Shown: one piece after another, positions 38,049 to 48,463 of the stretch
Layout of the letters: each line of letters starts with the position of its first letter
Position numbering within the stretch: the stretch's first letter is position 1
Assembly: GCA_014801985.1 (NCBI GenBank)
Contig: JAAVDD010000020.1
Location: forward strand, 1 to 64,000
DNA length: 64,000 bases
Origin: Bacteroides sp.
Lineage (GTDB): Bacteria; Bacteroidota; Bacteroidia; Bacteroidales; Muribaculaceae
Direction of reading: 5' to 3'
Made by a program: the position numbers and the translations under genes
Notes under the pieces: model-generated
Told to the model about the DNA's origin: nothing
Database searches by the model: none
What the model saw: the letters and a program-made list of their open reading frames with translations, nothing else

Positions 38049-41000
38049 TTATTTCAGAAACTCCTTGAAAATCTTGTCGCGCTCTTCCTGATCATAAAGC
38101 GATTCAAGAGGCACGGAGAAGATTGTGAGTGTGCCCTTTCCGGCTTTAAGATTATAGCCGGCTCCATGATTGTTGGATGAGAAGGTCACCACTTTCTTCG
38201 CTTTGTCGGAATCCACGGGAACTAAAATGTCGGGATTCTCCACGATATAAAGATTCTCATTGAGAGTGTTGCTGTAATTTAATGTCTTGCCGAAGGCCGT
38301 GGTAAGGCGTCCATCGGGTTTTCTTATATTCGACATTGAGGTGCGTGCAGAAGTGCCGGAGGATCTGGATGATTCAATGGCAGCTTTTGCAGCTTCAATC
38401 TCCTCAGGGTCGCCGGAGGCTTCGGCAGCTTCGAGACGCGCCTGTTCATCGGCTCGTCTGCGCTCCTCGTAGGCAGCCCGCTCGCGGCTCTCCTGTTCGG
38501 CAAGAGTGATGAATCCGAGGGTCTTTTCCGCAAACTCACGGTCAGCTCGGTCGCCGTGAACGTCAAAGAGGTCGGAAATCACATATTGTCCGCTGATGAT
38601 GAGGTTGCCACCCTTTTCAAGATAATTCTTCACCGCCTTCTGGAGCTCGTCGGGGAATGCACGATAATTTATACCGCTCTTGCCATTACCCACGATTGTA
38701 GTCTTCTGTTTTCCTAAGATAAGGTCAACATTGGGATAGTCGGTCAATTTCACATGACCATTCTCCACTGCGCTTGCTGAGCAAGACACGAATCCATATC
38801 CTGCCTCTGCTATGGCATCACCATGGATCGCCGGATAGTCAAAGGTATTGCCCGCGATAACCTTGGTTGCATAGTTGCTGCCACTGGCTCCGTGACGGTC
38901 GCCGGCATTGCGGTTGAACTCCTGCTGATAGCCCGTGAAGGAGATATCCTTGATGTAAGGCACTCCGAAATCTTCCTCTGCATTGAAGCCTGCTGTTCGC
39001 GAATCGCGCACATGCGCCGGACCGCTTACTCGTGTGAAACCGTTTACAATGAGGACCGGTTTGGAATCATTATCTCCCTCGCAGAGAGCGAGAGTTTCAG
39101 ACGGGAAGGAGAGTCCGCCGGCATTAGCTGCAATTACGCGGAAGCTATGTATCTTGCGGTCGGTCACCTTTAGGTCATAATGAGTGGAACCGGTTTCCGC
39201 AATCTTATGGAAACCAAGGTCGCCCTCGCATCGCTCCATTATGACATATTTGTTGGGCACGGCAGTCTTCTCCAAAGGATCATTTGTTGGTTCCCAGCTG
39301 AGTCGATAGCTGTGTGCTCCGGTCTTCTTTATCGCGAAATCCTTCACCGGGAGAGGCTGAATCACTACTTCACGTCCTTTGCGTTCGGCGAGGAAGCGTG
39401 CAAGACCTTTATATATCGAACGTCCTACGGTGAAGCGGAAATTAGGATCGAGACCATACATCATGTCAGCGAAATTCTGGTGGCTCATAAGCTCGATCAG
39501 AGTCGCAGGCACTTCAGGAACCCTCGCTTCGAGATAAGATTTATCCCACATCGAACGACGGGTCCAACGAGGTTCAAATTCCTGACGAATATCGTTGGTG
39601 ATCTGGCGCATCACCATGTCGGTAAGGATACGTGAGTTCATTCTTGGAGTCCCATCTTCGTATGACCTTCCGCCATTGGTATAATAGATACCCAATGTGC
39701 CTACAAAGCTGTCATCCTTTCTCACACCGGCATCTGAGTGGAGTGCGAATGAAAGATCGACAGGAAGATTTAGCCCCGGTTCATCAGGAAGAACACGGGA
39801 ACCTCCTGCGAGATAGTTCACCCAATGACCTCGGTCGGTATAATCATCCTTATAATCATCCTTGCCATGGAAAGGGGAATAGACAGATTCCGGGAAACCG
39901 GCCCACTGCAGCCAGTATCTTGAACCTTCCACCCATCGAGGCATCTTTGAAGTGGTGAATCTCGGTGCTGTTCCGGGTTTGCGCTGAGTGGTCTGCTGAG
40001 TCTCGCTCTTTTTTGTCGGAGTGCTGTCGGCATTATCAATGTCGTCTGCAGCGCTGTCATCATCAAACTCCTCATCATCCTCATCCTCCTCGTCGAACTG
40101 TGCCAGATCATCTTCCGGAGTCGAGGGATCATAATAGACATCGGAACGACGGTCGCTTCGGGCTATATTCCCCATTCCCCCGCCGATTTTCACTGCATCG
40201 GCTGTCACCACGGCTCCATCCGTGGAGGAGAGGTTAGAGAGGGTGACAACAGGCTCTGTGTCGCTGTAGCCTTTTTCCAGAGGGAATGTGCCGAGATAGA
40301 TCCATGTCCCTCCGCCCATTGTCTGGTTGACGATAAACTCTTTTGTTCCGCCGGAGTAATTCACTGTGTAATGCGCATCCTTGGTGGAATTGGGGAGAGT
40401 CTTATAGCTTACATAGACCGCATATTCACCATCTTGCGGAATATCGGCATACCATCCGGCCACAGAGGGTGTTCCATTGCGTGTAGTGTTGACCTGACGG
40501 TACGTTCCGTTTTCAAAAGGATTCTCTGTATCGCGGAAATCAGGGAGGTCATAGATGAAACCGTCGAATTCTCCGGTCTCCCACTGATTGGTTCCGTTTT
40601 GTTCCTTATAGTATGGTTGGGAGAAAATCTGTCCTCCTTCATTCACATCATTATCTACAATCACCTCGTGAGGGTTTGTATCTCGCTCGCGGGGTAGGAA
40701 CACGTATGCCCCTGCATTTTCAAGCATCGGCACCACGTAAGGATAGATATATCCCATAGTGTAGAGATCCTCTATTGTCTGGAAGAGGAAACCTCTCTGC
40801 CAAGCCCAATTGCCGTTTCCGTTTTGATTTATTTTATAGTAACGTCCGTGGGAAGGCCAAAGGGCCACTATATCGTTGGGCATACCCTTTGTGGGGTTGA
40901 CCGACGGGTTAACCTCTGTTACGAATGGAGGGTTCTGACGGTATTTTTCCGGCAGAACATCAATCTTGTTGATATAGGAGCTATAAGCGCGGTTCCCTAC

Positions 41001-41624
41001 GTTAAGGCTCACACGATAGTTGGATATGGAATCGGGGAGAGATTTCTGCACCTGACGCGACACTGAATCGATGAATGTCCTCGTCACAGGCATATATGTG
41101 AAATTCTCATTGAGATTCACCACCGCTATACGGCTTCTACTGTCGGCCTTGACGCTGTTCACGCGTAGCCCTCCCGGATTAAGTTCCGAGGGTATCCATT
41201 TCACAAGGGCCGAATTCACAGCCAAGGTCAGAGAATCATTCTGCGGTGTCTCTTTTGGAGCAGCCGGGGCTGCGGTCTGCCTTGCTGTCCGCTTCGCACG
41301 GTTTGTTTTGGCGGCTGAAGCTTTAGAAGAAGTGGTGTTTTTCTTTTTTGTGTTTGTGCGGCTCGAAGTCTTTGTGCCCTTGGAAGCTTTTGTATTCTTG
41401 GTCGCCTTGGCAGACTTACTGTTCTTGGCGTTTTTCGAAGATTTGGAACTCTTTGAGGTCTTTGAGCTCTTGGTGTTCTTGCTGCTTTTTGAAGATTTTG
41501 TGCTTTTCGCAGTAGTTGTGGTTTTCTTCTTTGCCGAGGCTCCGGAGGAGTCGATCGGCATGCAGACAGCCGTCACGGCTATCAGTGCGGCGGTAATGTA
41601 ATATGTCAGTCGGCTTAATTTCAT
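38049..41624 (-). CDS. Large secreted golvesin-like / N-acetylmuramoyl-L-alanine amidase-like protein ('xanthan lyase' type annotation)
   Basis: Golvesin-like module ([50 protein letters not shown]), amidase-like [17 protein letters not shown], Fn3-like segment, C-terminal amidotransferase-like domain; Lys/Ser-rich N-terminal linker. Confidence 0.72.
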   Translation of the reverse strand: MKLSRLTYYITAALIAVTAVCMPIDSSGASAKKKTTTTAKSTKSSKSSKNTKSSKTSKSSKSSKNAKNSKSAKATKNTKASKGTKTSSRTNTKKKNTTSSKASAAKTNRAKRTARQTAAPAAPKETPQNDSLTLAVNSALVKWIPSELNPGGLRVNSVKADSRSRIAVVNLNENFTYMPVTRTFIDSVSRQVQKSLPDSISNYRVSLNVGNRAYSSYINKIDVLPEKYRQNPPFVTEVNPSVNPTKGMPNDIVALWPSHGRYYKINQNGNGNWAWQRGFLFQTIEDLYTMGYIYPYVVPMLENAGAYVFLPRERDTNPHEVIVDNDVNEGGQIFSQPYYKEQNGTNQWETGEFDGFIYDLPDFRDTENPFENGTYRQVNTTRNGTPSVAGWYADIPQDGEYAVYVSYKTLPNSTKDAHYTVNYSGGTKEFIVNQTMGGGTWIYLGTFPLEKGYSDTEPVVTLSNLSSTDGAVVTADAVKIGGGMGNIARSDRRSDVYYDPSTPEDDLAQFDEEDEDDEEFDDDSAADDIDNADSTPTKKSETQQTTQRKPGTAPRFTTSKMPRWVEGSRYWLQWAGFPESVYSPFHGKDDYKDDYTDRGHWVNYLAGGSRVLPDEPGLNLPVDLSFALHSDAGVRKDDSFVGTLGIYYTNGGRSYEDGTPRMNSRILTDMVMRQITNDIRQEFEPRWTRRSMWDKSYLEARVPEVPATLIELMSHQNFADMMYGLDPNFRFTVGRSIYKGLARFLAERKGREVVIQPLPVKDFAIKKTGAHSYRLSWEPTNDPLEKTAVPNKYVIMERCEGDLGFHKIAETGSTHYDLKVTDRKIHSFRVIAANAGGLSFPSETLALCEGDNDSKPVLIVNGFTRVSGPAHVRDSRTAGFNAEEDFGVPYIKDISFTGYQQEFNRNAGDRHGASGSNYATKVIAGNTFDYPAIHGDAIAEAGYGFVSCSASAVENGHVKLTDYPNVDLILGKQKTTIVGNGKSGINYRAFPDELQKAVKNYLEKGGNLIISGQYVISDLFDVHGDRADREFAEKTLGFITLAEQESRERAAYEERRRADEQARLEAAEASGDPEEIEAAKAAIESSRSSGTSARTSMSNIRKPDGRLTTAFGKTLNYSNTLNENLYIVENPDILVPVDSDKAKKVVTFSSNNHGAGYNLKAGKGTLTIFSVPLESLYDQEERDKIFKEFLK

Positions 41625-41649
41625 TTCTATAATTCTTTCTTTTAAATTG

Positions 41650-41681
41650 CAAAATTAGCGAAAATTCGGGGGTTCGGCAAA
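41650..41681 (-). promoter_or_regulatory. Promoter for the 38049-41624 gene
   Basis: Minus strand TTTG - 20 bp - TAATTTTG. Confidence 0.6.
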
Positions 41682-41767
41682 TTGTCTCCTTTGTAGCGGG
41701 GATAAAATTTGTTAAAACATTCTGAGTCGGAGCTAAGGAAATTCTGTCTAATCTATTTGCATTATTT

Positions 41768-41799
41768 TTTGCTTTATCAATAAATAATGGTTAAATTTG
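41768..41799 (+). promoter_or_regulatory. Fumarase promoter
   Basis: TTTG - 20 bp - TAAATTTG; places the TSS downstream of the 41787 ORF start. Confidence 0.65.
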
Positions 41800-41861
41800 C
41801 ATCGGAAGGGGAGACCCTCGATGCAAAAAGCAACAAAACTGAAATAATATATCGACCAACT

Positions 41862-43508
41862 ATGGCAACAAAACCTTTTCATTACCAGGAAATGTTTCCG
41901 CTCGGCCCCGATACTACGGAGTATGAGCTCATCACCAAAGATTATGTGAAAGTTGAGAACTGGAATGGCCATGAGATGCTCGTGGTGGATCCCGAAGCTC
42001 TTACCGTGATCGCCAACGTGGCTTCCCACAACTGCTCATTCATGCTCCGTCGCGAGCACAATGAGATGGTGGCAAAGATTCTCAGCGATCCGGAGGCTTC
42101 CGAAAACGACAAGTTTGTGGCGCTCACCATGCTGCGCAATGCAGAGGTGGCTGCGAAGGGAGTCCTTCCTTTCTGTCAGGACACCGGCACATCAATTTGC
42201 TCCGGCTACAAGGGGCAGCAGGTCTGGACCGGCTGCGACGATGAAGAGAAGATTTCCGAGGGTGTCTACAAGACATACACCGAAAATAATCTCCGCTATT
42301 CCCAGAATGCCCCTCTCACAATGTATGATGAGGTCAACACCGGTTGCAACCTTCCTGCTCAGATCGAGATTCATGCCACTGAGGGTATGGAATATGATTT
42401 CCTCTTCGTGGCAAAGGGTGGTGGCTCAGCCAACAAGACCTATCTCTATCAGGAGACTAAGGCTATCCTTAATAAGAAGACTCTCGTTCCCTTCCTTATC
42501 GAGAAGATGAAGACTCTCGGCACTGCCGCCTGTCCTCCTTATCATATCGCTTTCGTGATCGGCGGAACATCTGCCGAGGCCAACCTCGCAGCCGTGAAGA
42601 AAGCATCTGTGAAATATTATGATAACCTTCCTACAAAGGGGAATGAATATGGACATGCTTTCCGCGATGTAGAACTTGAGAAAGAACTTCTTGAAGCTGC
42701 CCACAACATTGGACTTGGTGCACAGTTCGGTGGAAAATATTTCGCTCATGATATCCGTGTTATCCGTATGCCCCGTCATGGTGCTTCTTGCCCGGTGGGT
42801 ATGGGTGTGAGCTGCTCGGCTGACCGCAATGTGAAGGCTAAAATAAATAAAGATGGTCTTTGGATTGAGAAACTTGACAAATTCCCCGGCGAGCTTATTC
42901 CCGAATCAATGCGTCAGGCAGGAGAGGGTGAAGTGGTTAAGATCGACCTCAACCAGCCGATGGAGGAGATTCTGAAGACTCTCGATAAATATCCCGTATC
43001 TACACGTCTGTCGCTTAATGGCACAATCATCGTGGGCCGCGACATCGCCCATGCAAAGATTAAGGAGCGTCTGGATGCCGGAGAGCCCATGCCGCAGTAT
43101 CTTAAAGATCATCCCATCTATTATGCAGGCCCGGCAAAGAAACCCGAAGGTATGCCTTCAGGATCTTTCGGCCCCACTACCGCCGGACGTATGGATCCAT
43201 ACGTTGATCAGTTCCAGGCTGCCGGAGGTTCGATGGTGATGATTGCCAAGGGTAACCGCAGCCAGCAGGTTACAGATGCCTGCAAGAAACATGGTGGTTT
43301 CTATCTTGGTTCGATAGGTGGCCCGGCTGCAATCCTTGCCAAGAATTCAATCAAGAATGTTGAGCTTCTCGAATATCCGGAACTTGGCATGGAGGCTATC
43401 TGGAAGATCAAGGTAGAAGACTTCCCTGCCTTCATTCTTGTCGACAACAAGGGTAACGACTTCTTCAAGCAGCTCAAACCGCGCTGCCCGATGGATACCT
43501 GCAAATAA
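41862..43508 (+). CDS. Class I (Fe-S) fumarate hydratase
   Basis: [21 protein letters not shown]..; [63 protein letters not shown]. Confidence 0.94.
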   Translation: MATKPFHYQEMFPLGPDTTEYELITKDYVKVENWNGHEMLVVDPEALTVIANVASHNCSFMLRREHNEMVAKILSDPEASENDKFVALTMLRNAEVAAKGVLPFCQDTGTSICSGYKGQQVWTGCDDEEKISEGVYKTYTENNLRYSQNAPLTMYDEVNTGCNLPAQIEIHATEGMEYDFLFVAKGGGSANKTYLYQETKAILNKKTLVPFLIEKMKTLGTAACPPYHIAFVIGGTSAEANLAAVKKASVKYYDNLPTKGNEYGHAFRDVELEKELLEAAHNIGLGAQFGGKYFAHDIRVIRMPRHGASCPVGMGVSCSADRNVKAKINKDGLWIEKLDKFPGELIPESMRQAGEGEVVKIDLNQPMEEILKTLDKYPVSTRLSLNGTIIVGRDIAHAKIKERLDAGEPMPQYLKDHPIYYAGPAKKPEGMPSGSFGPTTAGRMDPYVDQFQAAGGSMVMIAKGNRSQQVTDACKKHGGFYLGSIGGPAAILAKNSIKNVELLEYPELGMEAIWKIKVEDFPAFILVDNKGNDFFKQLKPRCPMDTCK

Positions 43509-43588
43509 TTCATGAAAAAATAGAATCAAAAGAGGGGCTTTCGGCATCATGCCGGTGGCTCCTCTTTTCGCATTCCGATTTTTTTCGC

Positions 43589-43596
43589 TAAATTTG
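43589..43596 (+). promoter_or_regulatory. lepA -7 element
   Basis: TAAATTTG ~20 bp upstream of ATG 43612/43618. Confidence 0.5.
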
Positions 43597-43611
43597 CAGA
43601 CTGAAAAGGAA

Positions 43612-45405
43612 ATGAAAATGAAAAATATCAGAAACTTCTGCATAATAGCCCATATCGATCATGGAAAATCCACCGTGGCCGACCGTCTTCTTGAGCGCAC
43701 GAATACCGTGGCGGCCAAGGATATGGAGGCGCAGGTGCTCGACGATATGGATCTCGAACGTGAGAGGGGAATCACAATTAAGAGCCATGCCATTCAGATG
43801 GATTATGAGCTTGAGGGGGAGAAATACACTCTCAACCTTATCGACACTCCGGGACACGTGGACTTCTCTTATGAAGTGTCGCGCTCGATTGCCGCTTGTG
43901 AAGGTGCCCTCCTCATCGTCGATGCCTCTCAGGGAATACAGGCACAGACTATCTCCAACCTTTACATGGCCATCGACAATGATCTGGAGATAATTCCGGT
44001 GCTTAACAAATGCGACCTTGACAGCGCGAAGCCCGATGAGGTGGCAGATCAGATTGTTGACCTTCTCGGATGCGATTACGACGATATTATCCGCGCCAGT
44101 GGAAAGACCGGAATGGGTATGGATGAGATTCTGGAGGCCATAGTGAAGCGTGTCCCGGCACCTAAAGGCGACCCGGAAGCTCCGTTGCAGGCTCTTATTT
44201 TCGATTCAGTGTTCAATCCCTTCCGTGGCATCATCGCATATTATAAAATTGTGAACGGAACAATCCGTACCGATGATTTCGTGAAGTTCGTTGCCACAGG
44301 GAAGGAATATCATGCCGATGAAATCGGTGTACTCAAGCTTGAAATGTCTCCCCGCAAGGAATTATCGGCAGGAAATGTGGGATATATTATCTCAGGTATC
44401 AAAAATTCCAAGGAGGTGAAAGTGGGAGATACCATCACCCATGTCAATCGGCCTTGCGATCAGGCAATCGATGGATTCGAGGAGGTGAAACCGATGGTCT
44501 TTGCAGGTGTGTATCCTATTGATACGGAAGATTTCGAGAATCTGCGTGCCGCCCTTGAGAAACTACAGCTCAACGATGCGTCACTCACATTCCAGCCGGA
44601 ATCATCCGCAGCTCTCGGATTTGGTTTCCGATGCGGTTTCCTCGGTCTGTTGCACATGGAGATTGTGCAGGAACGCCTCGGTCGTGAATTTGATATGGAT
44701 GTGATCACCACTGTCCCCAACGTTTCTTATCGCGTATACGACAAGAAAGGGAACATGACGGAGGTGCATAACCCTTCAGGACTTCCGGAAGCAACTCTGA
44801 TTGATCATATTGAGGAGCCTTACATTCGCGCCACAGTCATTACGGCAGCCGATTATATTGGGCCTATCATGACTCTCTGTCTTGGAAAGAGGGGAGAGTT
44901 GGTGAAACAGGAATATATATCCGGTAACCGTATGGAGATTACTTTCGATATGCCCCTCGGTGAAATTGTGATCGACTTCTACGATAAGCTGAAATCCATA
45001 TCGAAAGGGTATGCTTCCTTCGATTATCATATTCATGACTTCCGCGAATCGAAGCTCGTTAAACTTGATATTCTTCTCAATGGAGAGAGTGTCGATGCCC
45101 TCTCCACTCTTACGCATGAAGCAAATGCCGTGAAGTTCGGCCGTCGTATGTGTGAGAAACTGAAGGAACTTATCCCGCGTCAGCAGTTCGACATTGCAAT
45201 TCAGGCAGCCATTGGTGCTAAAATTATAGCACGAGAGACGATCAAGGCAGTGCGCAAAGATGTGACTGCGAAATGCTATGGCGGTGATATATCCCGTAAG
45301 AGAAAACTTCTTGAGAAGCAGAAAGCCGGTAAGAAACGAATGAAACAGATCGGATCTGTGGAGGTGCCTCAGAAAGCCTTCCTGGCCGTGCTCAAATTGG
45401 ATTAA
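43612..45405 (+). CDS. lepA: Elongation factor 4
   Basis: [44 protein letters not shown]-terminal [41 protein letters not shown]. Confidence 0.97.
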   Translation: MKMKNIRNFCIIAHIDHGKSTVADRLLERTNTVAAKDMEAQVLDDMDLERERGITIKSHAIQMDYELEGEKYTLNLIDTPGHVDFSYEVSRSIAACEGALLIVDASQGIQAQTISNLYMAIDNDLEIIPVLNKCDLDSAKPDEVADQIVDLLGCDYDDIIRASGKTGMGMDEILEAIVKRVPAPKGDPEAPLQALIFDSVFNPFRGIIAYYKIVNGTIRTDDFVKFVATGKEYHADEIGVLKLEMSPRKELSAGNVGYIISGIKNSKEVKVGDTITHVNRPCDQAIDGFEEVKPMVFAGVYPIDTEDFENLRAALEKLQLNDASLTFQPESSAALGFGFRCGFLGLLHMEIVQERLGREFDMDVITTVPNVSYRVYDKKGNMTEVHNPSGLPEATLIDHIEEPYIRATVITAADYIGPIMTLCLGKRGELVKQEYISGNRMEITFDMPLGEIVIDFYDKLKSISKGYASFDYHIHDFRESKLVKLDILLNGESVDALSTLTHEANAVKFGRRMCEKLKELIPRQQFDIAIQAAIGAKIIARETIKAVRKDVTAKCYGGDISRKRKLLEKQKAGKKRMKQIGSVEVPQKAFLAVLKLD

Positions 45406-45488
45406 GTCTGTCCCGCCGGATATAATATAGGTATATTTATTTGCTGGTATATTATAAATTGCAGATATATTTATTTGCAGATATATTT

Positions 45489-45529
45489 ACACAGGGAAGC
45501 AAAGATTCCGAATCTTTGCTTCCCTGTGT
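45489..45529 (+). terminator. lepA terminator
   Basis: Perfect 20-bp inverted repeat ACACAGGGAAGCAAAGATTC-c-GAATCTTTGCTTCCCTGTGT, then ATTTTATATT. Confidence 0.85.
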
Positions 45530-45565
45530 ATTTTATATTATGGCCTTTAAGGGGCTACTCCCGTT

Positions 45566-46096
45566 GTCGCGAAGCCGTCATCGCCGGAAGCTTTGCTCCG
45601 AGTCGATATGTCAATGCTGCTCCCGTAGTCGCGAAGGCGTCCCCGCCGGGAGCTATGCTCCGAGTTGATATGTCAGGGGTGCTCCTGTTGTCGCGAAGCC
45701 GTCACCGCCGGCAGCTATGTTCCGAGTCGATATGTCAAGGCTGTCCTCATTGTCGCGAAGCCGTCACCGCCGGGAGCTATGCTCCGAGTCGATATGTCAG
45801 GGCTGTCCTCATTGTCGCGAAGCCGTCACCGCCGAGAGCTATGCTCCGAGTCGATATGTCAGGGCTGTCCTCATTGTCGCGAAGCCGTCACCGCCGGGAG
45901 CTATGCTCCGAGTCGATATGTCAGGGCTGTCCTCATTGTCGCGAAGCCGTCACCGCCGGGAGCTATGCTCCGAGTCGATATGTCAAGGCTGTCCTCATTG
46001 TCGCGAAGGCGTCACCGCCGTGAGCTATGCTCCGAGTCGATATGTCAATGCTGCTCCCGTAGTCGCGAAGCCGTCACCGCCGAGAGCTATGCTCCG
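45566..46096. repeat. 62-bp tandem repeat array, 8 full units plus one truncated
   Basis: 'gtcgcgaag' starts at 45566, 45628, 45690, 45752, 45814, 45876, 45938, 46000, 46062: exact 62-bp period. Consensus gtcgcgaagccgtcaccgccgggagctatgctccgagtcgatatgtcagggctgtcctcatt. Confidence 0.97.
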
Positions 46097-46165
46097 ACAC
46101 CGGAGTCTGAACAATTACCTTTGAAAAAACGTATTAAATAAAAAACACTATAAACAGAAATTACT

Positions 46166-46642
46166 ATGAACATTGGCGATAAATTCCCCGACCTGTTAGG
46201 CATGGACTATCAAGGCAATGAAGTGAAATTGTCGAATTACCCCGGCATGAAATTCATAATCTATTTCTATCCCAAAGATTCCACCCCCGGATGCACAATG
46301 GAGGCTGTCAATTTCCGCGACAACTATGAGGTGCTAAAAAATATGGGTTATCAGGTGATAGGCGTCAGTCGTGATTCCGCTCAGAGTCACTGTAGGTTCG
46401 CTGAAAAAAACAGCCTTCAGTTCCCGCTCGTCACCGATACGGAAGGGAAGCTCTGTGAGCTTGCCGGAGTATGGCAGGAGAAGAAGATGGCCGGCCGTAA
46501 ATATATGGGTATCGTGCGCACCACCTTCATCACTGATGAGAATGGTGAGGTGACCGATAAAATCGAGAAGGTAAAGACGAAAGAGGCCTCCGAACAGATT
46601 TTCTCGCTCCTCGACGGCCGAGACGACATTAATCCGGCGTAA
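46166..46642 (+). CDS. bcp: Thioredoxin-dependent thiol peroxidase (Bcp-type peroxiredoxin)
   Basis: FYPKDSTPGCTMEAVNFRDNYEVLKNMGYQVIGVSRDS. Confidence 0.94.
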   Translation: MNIGDKFPDLLGMDYQGNEVKLSNYPGMKFIIYFYPKDSTPGCTMEAVNFRDNYEVLKNMGYQVIGVSRDSAQSHCRFAEKNSLQFPLVTDTEGKLCELAGVWQEKKMAGRKYMGIVRTTFITDENGEVTDKIEKVKTKEASEQIFSLLDGRDDINPA

Positions 46643-46644
46643 AT

Positions 46645-48003
46645 ATGGCATCAGTATTCTATACTGCGCGAAAGACCATAAAGAACTATGCTAATGGCGG
46701 CAACGTACTGATTGCCGCCACTGCTTTAGCATTACTTGTGGTCAATATTCCCTTCACGCGCGACATTTATAATTCTCTCTGGACTCATCAGATAGCTCTC
46801 CAGGTCGGCGGATTCAATCTTTTCAGCCATCATGGGGAGCCTATGTCGATAATGGCATTCATCAACGATGCCCTCATGGCCCTCTTCTTTTTCTCTGTCG
46901 GACTGGAGATAAAACGAGAGGTGCTTGTAGGTGAGCTTTCTGATTTTCGTAACGCACTTCTCCCCATTGTGGGTGCAATCGGAGGTATGGCGGTCCCGGT
47001 ATTAATCTACTGGCTAATGGCAAAGGGTACACCATACGCCGGAGGCGCCGCGATACCGATGGCTACCGACATTGCATTCTCTCTTGGTGTGTTGGCTATG
47101 CTGGGCAATCGTGTCCCGATCGGACTGAAAGTGTTTCTCACCACTCTGGCCGTGGTCGACGATATAGGAGGCATTCTGGTGATAGCCATATTCTATAGCT
47201 CTCACATCGACTATATGCTGCTTGTATATGCGGCAATATGTCTGCTGCTTCTCTTCATAGGAGGAAAAGCCGGCATACAGTCAAAACTTTTCTATATTAT
47301 CATTGGTGCTTTTGTTTGGTTCTTCTTCCTTAATGCCGGAATTCACCCCACGATAGCAGGAGTGCTTGTGGCCTTCTGTGTCCCGGCAAAACCCGTTTAT
47401 GCGCCCAAGAAATATGTGCAGAATATCAGAAAGAATATTGCATATTTCGCGCATGAGGATGATGAACGATTGAATTCTCGCACCATTCTGAATAAAGATC
47501 AGATGAACTGGCTGAAGGAGATTGAATCCTCTTCCGATAAGGTGATATCTCCGCTGCAGGATATGGAGGATTCACTTCACCCGCTGGTGAATTACTTGAT
47601 TGTCCCGATCTTTGCCTTTGCCAATGCCGGGATATATTTTGGAGACATGGAGATAGGACAACTCTTCCACGGCATTGCGCCGGCGATTATCGTCTCTCTT
47701 ATTGTCGGGAAATTCCTGGGAATATTCCTCTTCTCGGCGATGGCGATATTGCTGCGATGGTCTAAGATGCCGGAGGGCACCACTTGGTGGAGCCTCGGAT
47801 CTGTCGCTCTCTTGGGAGGTATCGGTTTCACGGTGTCGCTCTTCATTGCCAACCTCAGTTTTGGAGGTGGGGATTCCGCGCTTTCGCTCCTTCTCAATGA
47901 TGCAAAACTCGGTATTCTGGTAGGATCTCTTCTGGCAGGTGTGCTCGGATGGCTCACACTCCATTTCACACTCCCGAAGGAACCTCAGGATCAAGGGGAA
48001 TGA
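46645..48003 (+). CDS. nhaA: Na+/H+ antiporter NhaA
   Basis: FFFSVGLEIKREVLVGELSDFRNALLPIVGAIGGM; PMATDIAFSLGVLAMLG; VVDDIGGI. Confidence 0.96.
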   Translation: MASVFYTARKTIKNYANGGNVLIAATALALLVVNIPFTRDIYNSLWTHQIALQVGGFNLFSHHGEPMSIMAFINDALMALFFFSVGLEIKREVLVGELSDFRNALLPIVGAIGGMAVPVLIYWLMAKGTPYAGGAAIPMATDIAFSLGVLAMLGNRVPIGLKVFLTTLAVVDDIGGILVIAIFYSSHIDYMLLVYAAICLLLLFIGGKAGIQSKLFYIIIGAFVWFFFLNAGIHPTIAGVLVAFCVPAKPVYAPKKYVQNIRKNIAYFAHEDDERLNSRTILNKDQMNWLKEIESSSDKVISPLQDMEDSLHPLVNYLIVPIFAFANAGIYFGDMEIGQLFHGIAPAIIVSLIVGKFLGIFLFSAMAILLRWSKMPEGTTWWSLGSVALLGGIGFTVSLFIANLSFGGGDSALSLLLNDAKLGILVGSLLAGVLGWLTLHFTLPKEPQDQGE

Positions 48004-48023
48004 AAAGAATGAAAAGTCAGATT

Positions 48024-48065
48024 ATTGCAACGGGGCCATGACAAGTGTCATGGCCCCGTTGCAAT
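48024..48065 (+). terminator. nhaA terminator
   Basis: Perfect 20-bp stem ATTGCAACGGGGCCATGACA-ag-TGTCATGGCCCCGTTGCAAT. Confidence 0.8.
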
Positions 48066-48194
48066 ACGCACTCTCCCCGGTTTTTTCGTGCAATATCAAC
48101 TAAAACTAACTTATCTCTCTATATAAACTAATGGGGTAGGGGAGTTGTGACAAAAAATATCGAGAAAAAATAAATTTAAAAAAATTTTACAAAA

Positions 48195-48226
48195 TTTGAT
48201 ATTTTCAATAAAGAATATTAAATTTG
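48195..48226 (+). promoter_or_regulatory. susC-like promoter
   Basis: TTTG - 20 bp - TAAATTTG; implies a ~230-nt 5' UTR. Confidence 0.6.
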
Positions 48227-48463
48227 CGAAACTAAGAGAGCAATCACGGCTTCAAATTGTAAAATAAAGCAGTGTCTTGCATTTCTTGATAATTGTTAAG
48301 ATCCGACCTGACATAAAAAGCTAATGAGGATATATTAACAAATCATCTTATTCAAACTTAATCTTGGCCCACGGCGACGCGGGAATTAACAAATTTTCTC
48401 CCTTCGGGGAGGCAAAAATGAGATACATAATACTATTATAACTTATCTCTAAATTATTGAAGT

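Noticed and set aside
41071-41601. 176-aa plus-strand ORF rich in F/V/L
   Set aside because: Antisense of the Lys/Ser-rich linker of the 38049-41624 gene; composition artefact.
45566-46096. CRISPR array
   Set aside because: The whole 62-bp unit is conserved, with no unique spacers and no cas genes nearby; it is a simple tandem repeat.
45475-46141. Three overlapping plus-strand ORFs (182, 158, 135 aa) in three frames
   Set aside because: They are stop-free readings of the 62-bp tandem repeat (period not divisible by 3); no ribosome-binding context or protein family.
48400-48416. CTCCC-ttcg-GGGAG hairpin in the susC leader as a terminator/attenuator
   Set aside because: Stem is only 5 bp with a short A run after it on this strand; too weak to call without transcript data.
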